Assembly (NCBI RefSeq): GCF_029168945.1
Contig: NC_083605.1
Span: forward strand, 32,749,280 to 32,813,279
DNA length: 64,000 bases
DNA from: Cannabis sativa
Taxonomy: Eukaryota; Streptophyta; Magnoliopsida; Rosales; Cannabaceae
Direction: 5' to 3'
Below the pieces are notes generated by a model. The model worked only from the letters and a program-made list of their open reading frames with translations. It made no database searches and was not told the origin of the DNA. Position numbers and translations under genes: made by a program. Below are positions 1 to 11,663 of this stretch, in pieces (the first letter of the stretch is position 1; the number at the start of each line of letters is the position of its first letter).

Positions 1-98
1 GAATATGGATCCATACCTGGACCAGGAAAAAGAAACATGTCAAAAAGAAAAAGAAGATATTGATATAAATTTTTCCAAGGAAAATAAAAAAGGTTTAC

Positions 99-304
99 CT
101 TTTCATCCTTTTTTTAATGAAAGGAGGGATATCAGAAGAAGTGTTGGGACTGAAGAACTGAAGGGTCTCTCCTAGAAGTGGCAATCCCATTGAACCTGGT
201 GGAAGTTTTCCATTAATGCATCTGGGATTTCTCCATCTATAAACCCAATGTGTTATGCTTATGATTACTAAAGCTCCAATCACAAGTGCCCACATCTTGA
301 TCAA
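99..304 (-). CDS. CYP87A: Cytochrome P450, CYP87A-type, exon 1 only (gene runs off left edge)
   Basis: This is the N-terminal exon of an ER-anchored P450 monooxygenase. Seen: a hydrophobic anchor at about residues 4-20, a basic stretch (YRWRNP), the proline-rich hinge LPPGSMGLPLLGET, then FSPNTSSDIPPFIKKRMKR. From memory of the family, the MWAL start, the hinge and SDIPPFIK are characteristic of CYP87A proteins of the CYP85 clan, which act on triterpenoid or steroid-like substrates; the substrate here is unknown. The reading frame meets TAA just past a splice donor (AAAAG/GTAAAC), so coding ends at 99 in phase 2. Two Met codons are possible: 302-304 and 293-295. The second gives MWAL and fits the family better. 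The haem-binding region is outside the window, so intactness cannot be judged. Confidence 0.85.
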
Positions 305-483
305 ACTTGGTCAAGAAAAGAATGATGATATATATATATATCAACTAGTTGATTTGTGTTTTGACAGAAGAAGAAGAAGAAGAAGAAAGAGTTGAGGTGG
401 AAACGTGTGAAGAAATATAAAACAGAGAGAGAAGCAGGAAATGCTGGCATGTACATATGAGAAATAAACTCATTACAAAACTT

Positions 484-492
484 CTTAAATAG
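484..492 (-). promoter_or_regulatory. TATA-like box of the P450 gene
   Basis: The minus strand reads CTATTTAAG about 190 bp upstream of the P450 start codon, in otherwise AT-rich DNA. A (GAA)n run at 366-386 would lie in the 5' leader. This is a motif match only. Confidence 0.35.
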
Positions 493-1545
493 GCAACCAA
501 AAAGGGACTCAAACAGTCAAACTCAATAACTCTATAGTACTACTACGACTTGGGAAAGTAATAATATATAAAATATAATAATATTAATGATATTTTTTAT
601 ATATATATTTAGAGCTTTTGTATTTCTCTACTCTGTTTTGTTTCTGTACGTGCAGTTGGTTAATGGTGAAAGAAGCTGGCTGTACAAACAACAAGTAGTT
701 AGAGATAACATTATTAGTTTAGTCAGAATATGTATTGATTTCTGTCTAGATATTAATAATTAATAATCTTTTTTTGTCAACGGGGGCATCTATCTCTTTA
801 TTATTATTAAAAAGAAAATTAGAAAACTTTGTGTAGAGAGTTGATAAAAGAGAGCTTAGCATGACTGAGAAACTCCCCATGATGCTTCCTATACATACAT
901 ATACACATATTTCATAGTTTATAAGGCTATAATAAAAGAAATATTACATGTAACACGGAAAAAGGAAACTATAAACTGAAGAAGCACGAGGCAGAATTTT
1001 GCCATTTTTTATGGAGATATTATATATTTACAGAGTCTTCTCTTCCCTAGATTTGAGAAGATAGAGGTGCACAGTATCTGTCTACCAAAACTTAAGTGTA
1101 TTTATATAAATATATATTTATATATATACAGATTTTCAATAGGAAAAGATCATTATAATCCAAAGGGGGTTATATTGTGTTTTGCAAACTTCTGATCAAA
1201 TCTGACCAATATCTGAGTTAAATACTATAGTATCTATTAAGTGATGTTAAACATGTTTTTGTTCTTGTGTTCATACACACATTAGATTAGTCTCTTTTTA
1301 TGTTAATTAGAACAATATCTTTGCTAGATCACAATAAGGGAATAATATATATCATTACATCACTTGTGATATGATATTAATGAATACGTCTTATGGTTTT
1401 AAGAGTAATGCTAGTAGGGACACACAAAAATTATACACATTTCTTACCCACACAATGGTACAGTAGATAATTGTATATGGGAGCATGTTACCATTAATTA
1501 TGTGTGGAGTTTATCTATAGTAGCTATATAGTATTTTGATAATTA
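493..1545. other. AT-rich intergenic DNA upstream of the P450 gene
   Basis: I see no gene here. The stretch contains simple TA runs (about 1100-1125). The segment from about 1405 (AGTAATGCTAGTAGGGACAC) resembles the end of a plant MITE, but I could not find a convincing partner end. Confidence 0.4.
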
Positions 1546-1553
1546 GGTAAATA

Positions 1554-2154
1554 GAGGGTCGGTCCTTAATTGAAATGGGTTATAGACAAATAAATTTTTT
1601 TTGGGCACTTAACCCCTTACTATAAAAATAAATAGTATTTTTAAGAAGTATAATTAGTAATTTTTCCCCCGAACTTTAACATATACCAAATCATACCCTC
1701 TGAACTTTTTTTGCCGTTAAAAATTCTCCTTGAACTATTGAGATTGTTAAATTTAAGAACTTTTGTCTAATTTCATTCAATTTTACTGTTTCAGGTACTA
1801 AATCATGCTCCCCAGACTTCGATATCTACCAAATCATGTCTCTCAAATTTTTATATGTATTAAATCATGCCCCCTAAACTTTCATCCATGTTAGAATTTT
1901 TTTTACTAAAATTAGATAAAAGTCCTTAAATTTAACAATCTTAATAGTTCAGGGGGAATATTTAACGGCAAACAAAATTCAGGAAGCATGATTTAGTACA
2001 TGTCAAAGTTTGGAGGGAAAAATTACTAATTAGCCTTTTAAAAATTATTAAAAAAATATGTATATTTTTTAAAAGTTATTTTTTTTATTTGGGCTCCTAA
2101 AATGAGTGGGTCCTAGGTGCGGGCCTAGCCCGCCTATGCCTAGGGCCGGCCCTG
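1554..2154. mobile_element. Non-autonomous hAT-type MITE (601 bp)
   Basis: A perfect 8-bp direct repeat, GGTAAATA, flanks the element at 1546-1553 and 2155-2162. The ends form short imperfect inverted repeats: left GAGGGTCGGTCCT, right (reversed) CAGGGCCGGCCCT, 10 of 13 identical. hAT transposons make 8-bp duplications and typically begin CAGGG. Inside, 1651-1790 and 1905-2032 form a longer imperfect palindrome with CCCTGAACTT-like text, so the RNA or single strand could fold back. No coding capacity is seen. Confidence 0.8.
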
Positions 2155-2162
2155 GGTAAATA

Positions 2163-2313
2163 TTGTGTTTGATATTATTAGATAGTCCCACATTGCTAAT
2201 GTGTAGAAAAATAATAGAATATATAAGAGGAATGGGCTACTCTTCCCATTGCCAAATAATTTTGAAATGTAACCCCATTCAACTTATATAAAATTATAAT
2301 ATGGTATCAGAGC
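2163..2313 (+). mobile_element. Remnant of a Copia-type LTR with primer-binding site
   Basis: TGGTATCAGAGC at 2302-2313 is the classic plant retrotransposon primer-binding site matching initiator methionine tRNA. It follows LTR-like text containing AGTCCCACATTGC. No LTR partner or internal coding region follows, so it is a fragment. The left end of the remnant is uncertain. Confidence 0.5.
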
Positions 2314-2972
2314 AAAAAAAAATCACAAATTATTATATGTTGATAGTTTGTGCAATTTAAATGTGTTACAATCATTAGTGATAGTCCTAAAACTTTGAAC
2401 CAACAATACATATATATGTTTAATTTTGTAGAGTAATTATCTATATAAGTGCATCTATATTTTATTAGGGTGTATTTTTGTCCGGATATGTTTATTTTTG
2501 GCATTTGAAAAAGTTAATATATAATATATTTTTTTAAAAAAATTACTTAAAATATTATTTTTCGCAAAATTTTAATATTTTTACTGTCAAATAATTTTTT
2601 ATATATATTTTTACAAGATTTCTATTTTATTTTACATTTTTTTTTATTTATTTTTAATTATAATCTTTAAGTGTCCTATGAAAATAACATGAAACAACAT
2701 GAAAATAAATAGAAAACAACATATAAATAATAAGAAAATAACAATATGAAAAATATCAATAGTTCCTATGTAAAAAAAAATACTTATATATAAATCGTAA
2801 ACATATTTAAAATTTTATAAAACCGTATTTTTGTAATTTTATTTTTACTCTTTTAAATATTTATGAAAATATAATTTATTTATATGATGATATATATTGT
2901 ACTTATATTAGACATTCTATCCTGAATTATATATAATTTACGATATGAAAAAATAATCAATTGTATGTGTAT
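2314..2972. other. AT-rich intergenic DNA
   Basis: Very AT-rich sequence with poly-A and poly-T runs. I see no gene, RNA gene or structured repeat. Confidence 0.5.
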
Positions 2973-2981
2973 AAAAATATA

Positions 2982-3358
2982 GGGTAAATATTATTTTAGA
3001 CCTTTTGTTTTGCAAAAGTTATAAATTGGACCCTCTCTTATGTTAAATAACAAAATGTACACTGTATTTTCTAAATTAGTACAAATAGGATCCTAAACTG
3101 ATTTTTTGTGAAAATCAAACTTAATAATAATCTGACTTAGAGGTGTTATGACAAAATTGGTTAAATTTTCTATATTTGTTCGTGTTAGGAATTGTCTTCA
3201 AGTTGATTATATTAAAAAAAAAAAAAGTTGTCAAAAATTAAACTCAGTGTCATATTTGTACTATTTTAAAAAGTATAGAGTCTATTTTGCCATTTAACAA
3301 AATAGAATGTTCAATCTATAACTTTTGAAAAACACAGCATCCAAAATAGAATTTACCC
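2982..3358. mobile_element. Foldback MITE (377 bp), MULE-like
   Basis: The two halves are inverted copies of each other over about 110 bp per arm: GGGTAAAT at the left end and ATTTACCC at the right, with matching internal text such as CAAAAGTTATA on both arms. A 9-bp direct repeat, AAAAATATA, lies at 2973-2981 and 3359-3367. Nine-bp duplications are typical of Mutator-like elements, but the repeat is low in complexity, so the class is tentative. Confidence 0.65.
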
Positions 3359-3367
3359 AAAAATATA

Positions 3368-4500
3368 TATACACGAGTAATTGAATGTTCGAATCTGAAT
3401 GCTTGAACTTTATTTTTAACGCTATATGATTTAAAATTTTCCAAAAAAACTTAGAAATATCCACACCATTATAAATACAAACTTTATAATTTTTTTCTTG
3501 TATATTATATTACGATGATGATGATGATCATGTTAATTAAGCACATAGAGCACCGTCCCAACCGGCCCATTGAGCCTTGGTCTGGTCTCAATCTTCCAAA
3601 GAAACACCATACACTTAGGTGTAGGTCACTGTGTGCTGTGTGACTGACTAAGTTCATGCATGGGTGCACAATTATATGCCTTAATTATTACATTATATTA
3701 TATGTATAGTTATCAGTCCAATAATATAAGTTCTATTTGTCACCATTTTAGGTGGCAATAAAGTTTTGAATTTAATTTATACCACTAAAGGAAAAAAAAG
3801 ATTCATCAAAGACAAAAGCAATGCTATATATGTACTATCTATGGTTTTATTATAGGTTCAATTCAACTATTGCATTCAAACATAAAGTTAGATATATTTT
3901 GACTAGCTATTTTTTACTGTTTAGAGATTCTTAAAGTTGTAAAGCATAAGCATATATCTATATATGGCATAATGGCTCTAGGTTTGCATAGATCATATAT
4001 ATCCCCTTTTATCAGAGTTTTAGAAAGTTTCTTCTTTTTTGGTCTTTCTTATCTGGATATTATTAAGATCATAGTAGCTTATGTTATATGTATTTTCCGT
4101 GATTGTTATTATGATTATGATTTATGATAATGCTAAAGTTACTATATACTAAGAGATCTTGATATATACACAGTTTCAATTTTTTTTTTAAAAAAAAAAT
4201 ATTGAAAAATGATAAGAATAAGAGTATAAGATATTGTGTACACCTTAACTACTTGGCATGGGCAAGAGGAAAAGGTCTCTTTTGAAAGGGTGCAGAATAA
4301 TAATGACAGCTCAAACAGCTCTTATTTTTGGGATTAATTAAATAGATAATTAATCCATCTCTGTATAATTACAATAAATACATCCTAAAAAGGAGTTGCT
4401 AATTAGGTCAAAACTTCTGTTCACTTATTAGGTTTTTTCTTAATTTAACTTTTCCCTTTTAATTTTTTGTATTATATATAAGATATTAGAAAAAAAGAGA
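3368..4500. other. AT-rich intergenic DNA
   Basis: I see no supported gene. A (GAT)n run lies near 3514-3528 and poly-A/poly-T tracts near 4180-4200. Confidence 0.45.
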
Positions 4501-4678
4501 AATGCTAAAGGGTATCAGTGGTGACTAGTACCCTTTTATGTGTCAGTATCGCTATTGGTCCAACTAAGTATCGGGTTCTATATAATTTAATATAATAGTT
4601 TTTAGGAAGTATCGCTAGCTAATCGTAACACGACATATCGCAAAGGTGCTAGACACTACTGGTATCTAATAGTAATGT
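4501..4678. mobile_element. Short MITE with imperfect 45-bp terminal inverted repeats
   Basis: The left end (containing GGTATCAGTGGTGACTAG) pairs with the reversed right end (containing GATACCAGTAGTGTCTAG), with further matches on both sides. No target duplication was resolved, so the family is unknown. Confidence 0.5.
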
Positions 4679-4960
4679 TCTAGAAAAAATTCTCATGTGG
4701 GGTGGGAGGGCCTACCTGTCTTTTGCCTCTTAACAGTCTCACAAATCTGATTGATGGTGGAAAGTGGGAACCACATGCAAATACTCTTCTGGCCACATCA
4801 TTAGGCACTTCATTTGGAATATTCAATTTTTTTATATATATATCTAATGATTACATTACAATAACAATTCCCAATCTTATAAAACTTAGTAGAGGAAACA
4901 CTTTGATGACCGTACAACTTCCTTGTAAAATTAATTGGGAAATTTGGATTTCCATACTTA

Positions 4961-5271
4961 GAGTATCTCTAAGGACACATTAAATTTGGTGTTACACTAT
5001 CACTAAATTTGGTGTCAAAAATTATTTTCACTCCAATCACAATACTAAAATTTACACCAAAAGATATATTTTAATATTAAACAATATATATAAACAAAAA
5101 ACAGCTATTAAATATTAATAATAATAATAAAAAAAAGATGCAGTTGCTACAGTGCTACTGTATATATGCAGTGCACTAGAGCAAAGACTGCATATATGAT
5201 GTAAAGATGGTACTACGTTGGAGAAGATTAGCCACTGCAACCTCAAATTTGAGAGCTCCTTAGAGTTGCTC
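4961..5271. mobile_element. Harbinger/Tourist-like MITE nested in the MULE arm (311 bp)
   Basis: The ends are GAGTATCTCTAAGGA and, reversed, GAGCAACTCTAAGGA (13 of 15 identical). TTA is duplicated at 4958-4960 and 5272-5274. A TTA duplication and short TIRs fit the PIF/Harbinger class. The right arm of the surrounding MULE lacks this insert, which proves the insertion was secondary. Confidence 0.75.
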
Positions 5272-5704
5272 TTACAATACTTTAAAATTTTATCCCTAAA
5301 TGCATAGTTATTAAAATTAGTCATATATGACCACATTACTAATTTCTCAAAAATACCCTTCACATTTAAAATTCCTAATCTCATCAGCCTCTCTCTTCCT
5401 CTCTCAACCCACTCGATCCCAACCCCAACCCAATTTCTAGATATGATTCCTTCTTTCTCTTCCTCCAAAATTACTCACTCACTATCATTCCATTAACAAC
5501 TTGGAATTGTTTATTCAAGTTTTTATTTTTTTTATTAATATGTTAACTCTTCAATTCCTAAATGCTAAACCAAACCTCTTCTTCTCTTTGTTTTCTTCAT
5601 TATTCTTTTGCTTTAAAATAGATAATCTAAACAGCCTCTCTCTTCCTCTCTCTCAACTCACTCTTGCTCAACCCACCCGATCCCAACCCCAACCCCAGCT
5701 GACG

Positions 5705-6016
5705 GTGACGGCGGACCCAATCGACCCACGGTGATGGACCCAATCGACCCACGGTGACCGACCCAATCGACGGCGCAAAGCTTTTCGACCCTATCGGTCT
5801 AATCAGACCTCCACGAATCGGACCATCGGACCCATGCAACTTGACCATCGGACCCAACCTGTCGGACCCATCGGACCTATCGCACCCATGCATCGGGACC
5901 ATCGGACCCAACCCGTCGGACCATCGGACCCCATGCAACGTGACCATCGGACCCATCGGACCCATCCATCGGGACCATCGGACCCAACCCATCGGACCCC
6001 ATCGGACCCTCTTCTT
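5705..6016. repeat. GC-rich degenerate tandem repeats inside the MULE
   Basis: The left part repeats GACCCAATCGACCCACGGTGA; the right part repeats variants of CATCGGACCCA about every 10-20 bp. It is far more GC-rich than its surroundings. Open frames here on both strands are products of the repeat and lack features of a real protein. Confidence 0.6.
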
Positions 6017-6475
6017 CCCCAATGGTTTCTCAGATCCGATCTTCTTCGTCATCATATTTGATCTGCAAAAGTATATCTATATATATATATGAATAATTAT
6101 ATACATATATAACGTACAAAAGTATATCTATATATATGAATAATTATTTACCTGGACATATTAATAAAAAAAATAAAAACTTGAATAAACAATTCCAAGT
6201 TGTTAATGGAATGACAGTGAGTGGGTAATTTTGGAGAGAGAGAGAGAGAATGAATCATATCTAGAAATTGGGTTGGGGTTGGGATCGGGTGGGTTGAGCG
6301 AGAGTGAGTTGAGAGAGAGGAAGAGAGAGGTTGATGAGATTAGGGATTTTAAATGTGAAGGGTATTTTTGAGAAATTAGTAATGTGGTCATATATGACCA
6401 ATTTTAATAACTATACATTTAGGGATAAAATTTTAAAGTAGTGTAAGTATGGAAATTCAAATTTTCCAATTAATT

Positions 6476-7835
6476 TTTGATATCCAAATTCCATGATAGC
6501 ACATTCCTAAAATATCCCTAGACAAAGGAGTGTTAAAATCATGAAAAGGAAAAGATAAAAGGTTAGAATTTGGGAATAAGATGAATAAGATTCTATTTCA
6601 AAATTAATTAGCAATAAAAAAAATAATTTATTCATCTTGTGTATCACAATTTATTTTCACACATCAGACTAGCTAATATAAAAACCGCTATAACTATCAG
6701 TATTTATCACCATCAACTCCACTAAAAAATCAATACTACGTACATACATAGTACGACTACAAATATATTATACTTATATGTATACAAATAAATAAAAAGA
6801 GGAATTGATACCACTAGCCTTTCCAAATAATAAAAAAAAAAAAAAGAGTTTCAAACTAGAATATCAACTTCTTCTTCTTTTTTTGTTTTTTTTTTCAGAA
6901 ATTAGAAAATCAACTATAACTCATATGATTGTGTGAGTTAGTACGAGAGTGTACAATTAATGACAAGTTTTTCTTTTATTCTAACTAATTGACTCTCTTC
7001 TGATTTTTACTTGTGTAAGGACGGTGACAATGATATTATAACAATACTAATACTAATTTTTAGCAAAAAAACAACAGTAATATATAAATAATAGAAGAAG
7101 AAAAATGAAAAATGCAGATTTTTAAAAACTGAAATAAAATAGGAAAAACAAAGATGATATGTCGGTGATTAAATAGATTGTTTTTTTTTTTTTTGAAGGC
7201 AAAATAGATTGGTTTTTTAATTTATTATTATCTTAAAATAGTAAAATAAATAAAAAATAAAAGAAGAAGAAGAAGAAGAAATTGAGAGAATTGAGGAGAA
7301 AGTTGCTCTTCTTGTCTGTGATGTGCAAAAGTAAAAAGAATGGTCCTCATCATTTAACTATAGTCAACTAATGACTAATAGTAAGTAATACTAATAACTA
7401 ACCGTTTCTTAATTTTGTAATTACTACGTACCTTTGTATCTAAAATTTGGACCTCTCCCTAAAATTATGCTCTTTACTTTGACAAATTATCATAAAATTG
7501 GTACAAACCACACGGTTTTACCTATTTTGATACTACTAAAGAGAATAATAAATATAAAATACGATAGAATTAGTATCATTCGAGAAATTCTATGCTTTTA
7601 AATTTGAATTCAAACTTAATTAATTTATAAGAATTAATACAATAGGATTAAAAAAATAGCGACAGTGTATCGGAGTCTATAAAATTAATTTTGTAATGGT
7701 ACGATCTTCCAATATTACAGTGAAATCTTTCTCTGTAACTTTTGTCTCTTAATGATGGGATTTCAAGAGAATGAAAAAATATGATATTGCAAATTAGGGA
7801 ACATTACGTGTTATATTACCAACTCATAAAACAGT
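6476..7835. other. AT-rich intergenic DNA
   Basis: I see no gene. Simple repeats include (GAA)n near 7262-7282 and poly-A/poly-T tracts near 6830-6845 and 7181-7194. Confidence 0.45.
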
Positions 7836-8743
7836 TGTTATACTCAAAATTCGGCTGGAGGACACGTGTCAAGATAAATGGAATGTAAATCGGTGTCGTA
7901 TCTTTTTATGGAATAACTCATTAATTGCGTAAGTACTAGAGTATATTTGCAACACGCTGACTGTAAGGTCTTAGGCGAACTAGTACTTAGTGTATTAACG
8001 AGAAACCATATGTCGCTAAAGGTGAATAGCGAGGCACTGGAGAAGAGTAACACATACCTAAGCTTACAATAAGTAGACCATGTGTAAAAGTCAGATCGGT
8101 CGAAGAACAAGAATGCGAGAAGACCATCTCGCTACGAGAAAGCTTCCCATAGTTTCATCCAACTAACGGAAGCGAGACTCACAACCCTGGAAAGTCAACA
8201 GATTTCCTTATATTCGCAATCGACGTAAAACATATCTTGTCGATCTCGGATAGAAGAATGGTTCCAACTCTCCATTAGGATCACTACAATCAAGTTTCTG
8301 TCGAGACATCTTCAGAATCAACAATTAAAGACGTATTTAATACACGATATTTCTGACCCAGTAAAAGCGAGAAAATCACAGCTATATGATTTTCAAAGTC
8401 ATGCACCGCATTTACATTTTGTAATATGTAATCAGATCTCACGATTTAAGGGATAATGACTGTAATTACATTTTAGTCAGCCTTGTAATTAACGGCCACT
8501 ATGCAATTATAGATAGCAACAAACAATCTCAAAAAAGGGACGAAAAAACTCTTATACAAGAGGCCCTAAAAAATATACTCAAAAATCTGAATAAGATTAA
8601 CTCGTGGACTATGCAGAGTTTTAACTGCAAAATCACGTAAAAAACCCGGTGTTCATATTTTATTTTTCTATAATTTTTATTATTTCTGTGTTGAATCATA
8701 ATCGTGAGGCTCAGATTTGGTTAACGAAAATCTGCGTTAATCA
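7836..8743 (+). mobile_element. LTR of a Tat/Retand-type Gypsy element
   Basis: The segment starts TGTTATACTC and ends about AATCA, immediately before TTTGGTGCTTTCATT, text that usually follows the LTR in Tat-type Gypsy elements. A gag-like frame follows 80 bp later. Boundaries are estimated; no second LTR is in the window. Confidence 0.5.
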
Positions 8744-8822
8744 TTTGGTGCTTTCATTAAAAGCCTCTGTGAAAAAACTTAGAAAAAGCCTTCCCTTCTT
8801 TTAAAGAAAAACCTTCTCCTTT

Positions 8823-9350
8823 ATGGCTGAAAATCCAGAGAATATTAACACCCCACATGAGGAAACTAACCATCGTTTTGGAAAAGAGCCCATGGGCTCT
8901 AAGAGATCAACTAATCCGCAATCCAGAAGGACCACCCGTTCCAGGAGGGCCCAACCTCAGGATGGTCCCAATGATCGGACCACACGTCCCCGAAGAACTC
9001 AACCCGATGTTGGTCCTAGAACGCAAACAACGCGCTTGAGGAGAACTCAGCGTGGGAATGGTCAGAATCCTGAGATGAGGGATGAAGAGCTCAACCATGG
9101 AGGTGCCCAATCTGTGGGAGAAAGGACTTATGAAATGGAAAGTCACCGCCTGAGATGCCGTTTAGAAGAGGCGCAGTGTCGAAACGCTGAGTTAGAACGA
9201 GAGGCAGCCTCGCCCAGGGCAGCACTAGGGACGAACACTCTAACACAACCTGAATTTGGAGTGAGAAGACCACGAGGCAGACCTCGCGGCTCACGAACCA
9301 GGAGACAGGAAAAGGCCCGGGAAGAACAATCCGGGGAAAATGAGACATAA
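8823..9350 (+). pseudogene. N-terminal gag stub of the Tat/Retand-type Gypsy element
   Basis: The frame encodes 175 residues, starting MAENPENINT. It is highly charged and rich in Arg, Thr, Gln and Pro, with repeated TTR(P/L)RRTQ-like units at about residues 36-80. A short Glu/Arg-rich stretch follows at about 107-135 and a basic RRPRGRPRGSRTRRQ segment near the C-terminus. In Tat-type elements such a low-complexity N-terminus precedes the retrotransposon gag domain; here that domain, protease and pol are absent. Directly after the stop the sequence switches to a LINE fragment on the other strand, so the element is truncated at about 9351. Confidence 0.55.
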
Positions 9351-9354
9351 GGAA

Positions 9355-9752
9355 AAAAATCATACCAATTATTATTCACCATGCACCAATCTAAACGTTC
9401 AAAAATAATACCATGCTTCTTAGTGAATTTATTACCAACAAAAGAGAAAATACTACCATGCTTCCAAGTGAATTTATTACAAAAAAAAAGACAAAGGAAA
9501 CAAATTATATTTAGATAAAAAGGATTGAAAGCTAAACATAGCATACGGGGGGATTAGAAAGCTATGAGCCGTATGCAATATACAAAAGATACCTGTACGA
9601 TCCTATCATCAAGTGAGAGGTAGTCGGTAAAATCTCCCATAACAAGCCAAGGAGAAGCAGGGGCAACACCATAAATTCTGTTCAATAAAGTCCAAGTATC
9701 ACACTTTGAAGAAACATAAGATGGACCATAAAAGCAAGAAAGATGCTAAGTT
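9355..9752 (-). pseudogene. LINE-1-type ORF2 fragment (endonuclease, second part)
   Basis: The minus strand encodes PWLVMGDF followed by SLDDR, and nearer 9370-9420 FERLDWCMVNNNWYDFFP. These match L1-type endonuclease: the D-containing PWLxxGDFN block and the ERLDR...W...FP block before the reverse transcriptase. Frames are broken. It continues the endonuclease start found at 11664-11960, from which it is split by a solo LTR. No reverse transcriptase remains, because the LINE ends against the Gypsy gag stub. Confidence 0.7.
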
Positions 9753-9757
9753 ATATT

Positions 9758-11658
9758 TGTTGGGTTTTATGCCATAAATAAAACTCTTTACAATCTGATT
9801 AGTTATCAATATAAGAAATTTGAAGTGATTTACGTTTGCATGAATTTTACATGCTAATGGTTTAATATGTTTAATTACATTCAAATACACAAAATCAGTT
9901 AAATCCAGATCATATATTTATTCACAATTACAGTATTGTCAACACAGTGGAATGTGTTTGTGTTCATATGAATCAAAAGACTTGGTCCCTGTTTCATTAG
10001 TGTTTTGGGTTTACACTAATGTGATAATCAGCGATGATGTGTACTTACACTTGGAGTAAGTGTTATGTTCTTTTCAGGACATTAGTAAAGTATACTAGTT
10101 TCGAATGTATGGAGTATACATTGGACTGGACCGATATTGCAACTAAGTTAAGATATTACAAACTTACCGTTATATATATCTTTCCAAGTCAATATCAGTA
10201 GTTGATCTTAAGATTAAAAGAATCTAAATCCTGATATGTTTAGGCTCAACTCAGGAGTATTATTCATGTTCTTTGATTTATTAGTTAAGCCTACTTTTGG
10301 GTCAGGGTGATACGTATATTTTGGGAACATGATAGTATGATTGAGTGGGAGTGCTGAACATAAATATGGAATCTATAGCTTCTACTGGTGTACAGAAGTC
10401 AAGTGATGATTCCCTTCGAGCTTAGCAAATAGAAGCAAATGGGTGAGCTCTTGTTTAACTTACTAATTATTAGATCATTAAACACCATTTACACGTAGCT
10501 AAGTGTTTTAAGGGGCAAAATACATTGAGGGGTAAGAACGGTAAAGAAATCCCATCTTGATGTAGGTCATCTATATAGAGAGGATCTTTTAAATCACAAT
10601 AAGATTATAACAATGGTTAAATGAGATAGCATATTGATATCGTGAAACATATAATATGCTCTATATAAGTCTGAGAGTGCAATTTTAAGTTCTAAGAGTG
10701 GATTCAACGAAGAATTAATAAGTAGGAATTTACTTGGTAAATTTGGTTCACTTATTGGAAGCTCAGCATATAGATCCATGGTCCCCATTCTAGTTGAGAA
10801 CATTCTGCTTGTAAGACTCAATAATTGATTCGTGATTGATCAATTATAATTCTAAAGTTAGACTATGTCTAATTTATGAATTTTCACTAAGCAGGGGTGA
10901 AATCGTAAAGAAAAGAGATTCTAGGTTTATTTATTTATTAATGGACTTTATATGTCTAGTTAATAATTAAATTAAATGACAATATTATTTAATGATCTAT
11001 TTTAGTTATTAAATAATTAGTTTTTGCATTTAAATGGTTAGAATTGGAAAATTGGCGTTTTTGAGAAAATAGAAATAAAATTTTGTTAAAACTGTAAAAT
11101 CAAGTGGGGCCATTATCACACCATGGCCGGCCACTATTTGTGGATTTTCAAATTGATATTTTCATTATTTTAATGCCAAATAATTCCTAACCTAAACCTA
11201 GTAGTTGCCTATAAATAGAAAGTGATGGCTCAGTCAAATAATAAGTTTTTGTAACATCTTCTGACAGAAATTTCTCTCTTCAACAAAACTGAGCCTTCCC
11301 TATTTTTCTATACTTGGCCGAAATCCCTCTTCTCTTTTCCTCTTCATAAATTTCGACCCTAGTGAAAGAGTGAGTGCCCACACACAGCAAGCAGTAACTC
11401 AATCATAGATTGGAAGACTGTGAAGGATCAAACTCAAAGAAGAAGGACATTCGGGCTCAGATCTTGATTATACTCTGCTACAGAAAGGATACAAGGGTTA
11501 GAGATCTGAGTGGAAGGAGACATTAATTTTGCTGCATCAATGTAAGGTTTTCTTAACTTTATATGTGTTTATTTTATCGTTTTAGAAAGTTCATATTTAG
11601 GGTGTTAAACAACATACTTGTGAGTAGATCTAAGATCCTGGTAAAATAAATTCCAACA
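9758..11658 (+). mobile_element. Solo LTR, Copia-type family (1901 bp)
   Basis: It begins TGTTGGGTTTTATGCC and ends TTCCAACA. A perfect 5-bp target duplication, ATATT, lies at 9753-9757 and 11659-11663. It carries a TATAAATAG box at 11210-11218. No internal region is present, so it arose by recombination between two LTRs after insertion into the LINE. It is a diverged relative of the LTRs of the elements at 32444 and 44306. Confidence 0.85.
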
Positions 11659-11663
11659 ATATT

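Larger units (their letters stand above)
4937..6467. mobile_element. Non-autonomous Mutator-like element with long inverted arms
   Basis: The arms are long inverted repeats: left 4937-5540 (split by a nested MITE) and right about 6158-6467, roughly 300 bp of near-identity. Ends are GGGAAATTTG (left) and GGAAAATTTG (right, reversed). The flanks share AATTAATT at 4929-4936 and 6468-6475, a plausible 8-bp target duplication although palindromic and AT-only. Each arm holds CT-rich leader-like text, and a partial third copy lies at about 5630-5700. The first 24 bases of the TIR resemble that of the large MULE at 22394, so the two are probably related. No transposase is present. Confidence 0.7.

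Noticed and set aside
2302..2313. TGGTATCAGAGC as part of a tRNA gene
   Set aside because: It is the reverse of a tRNA 3' end and lies just after LTR-like text, so it is a primer-binding site; no cloverleaf is found around it.
5627..6092. Overlapping Gly/Pro/Asp-rich frames on both strands
   Set aside because: They are low-complexity products of the GC-rich tandem repeats in the small MULE, with no start context or domain.
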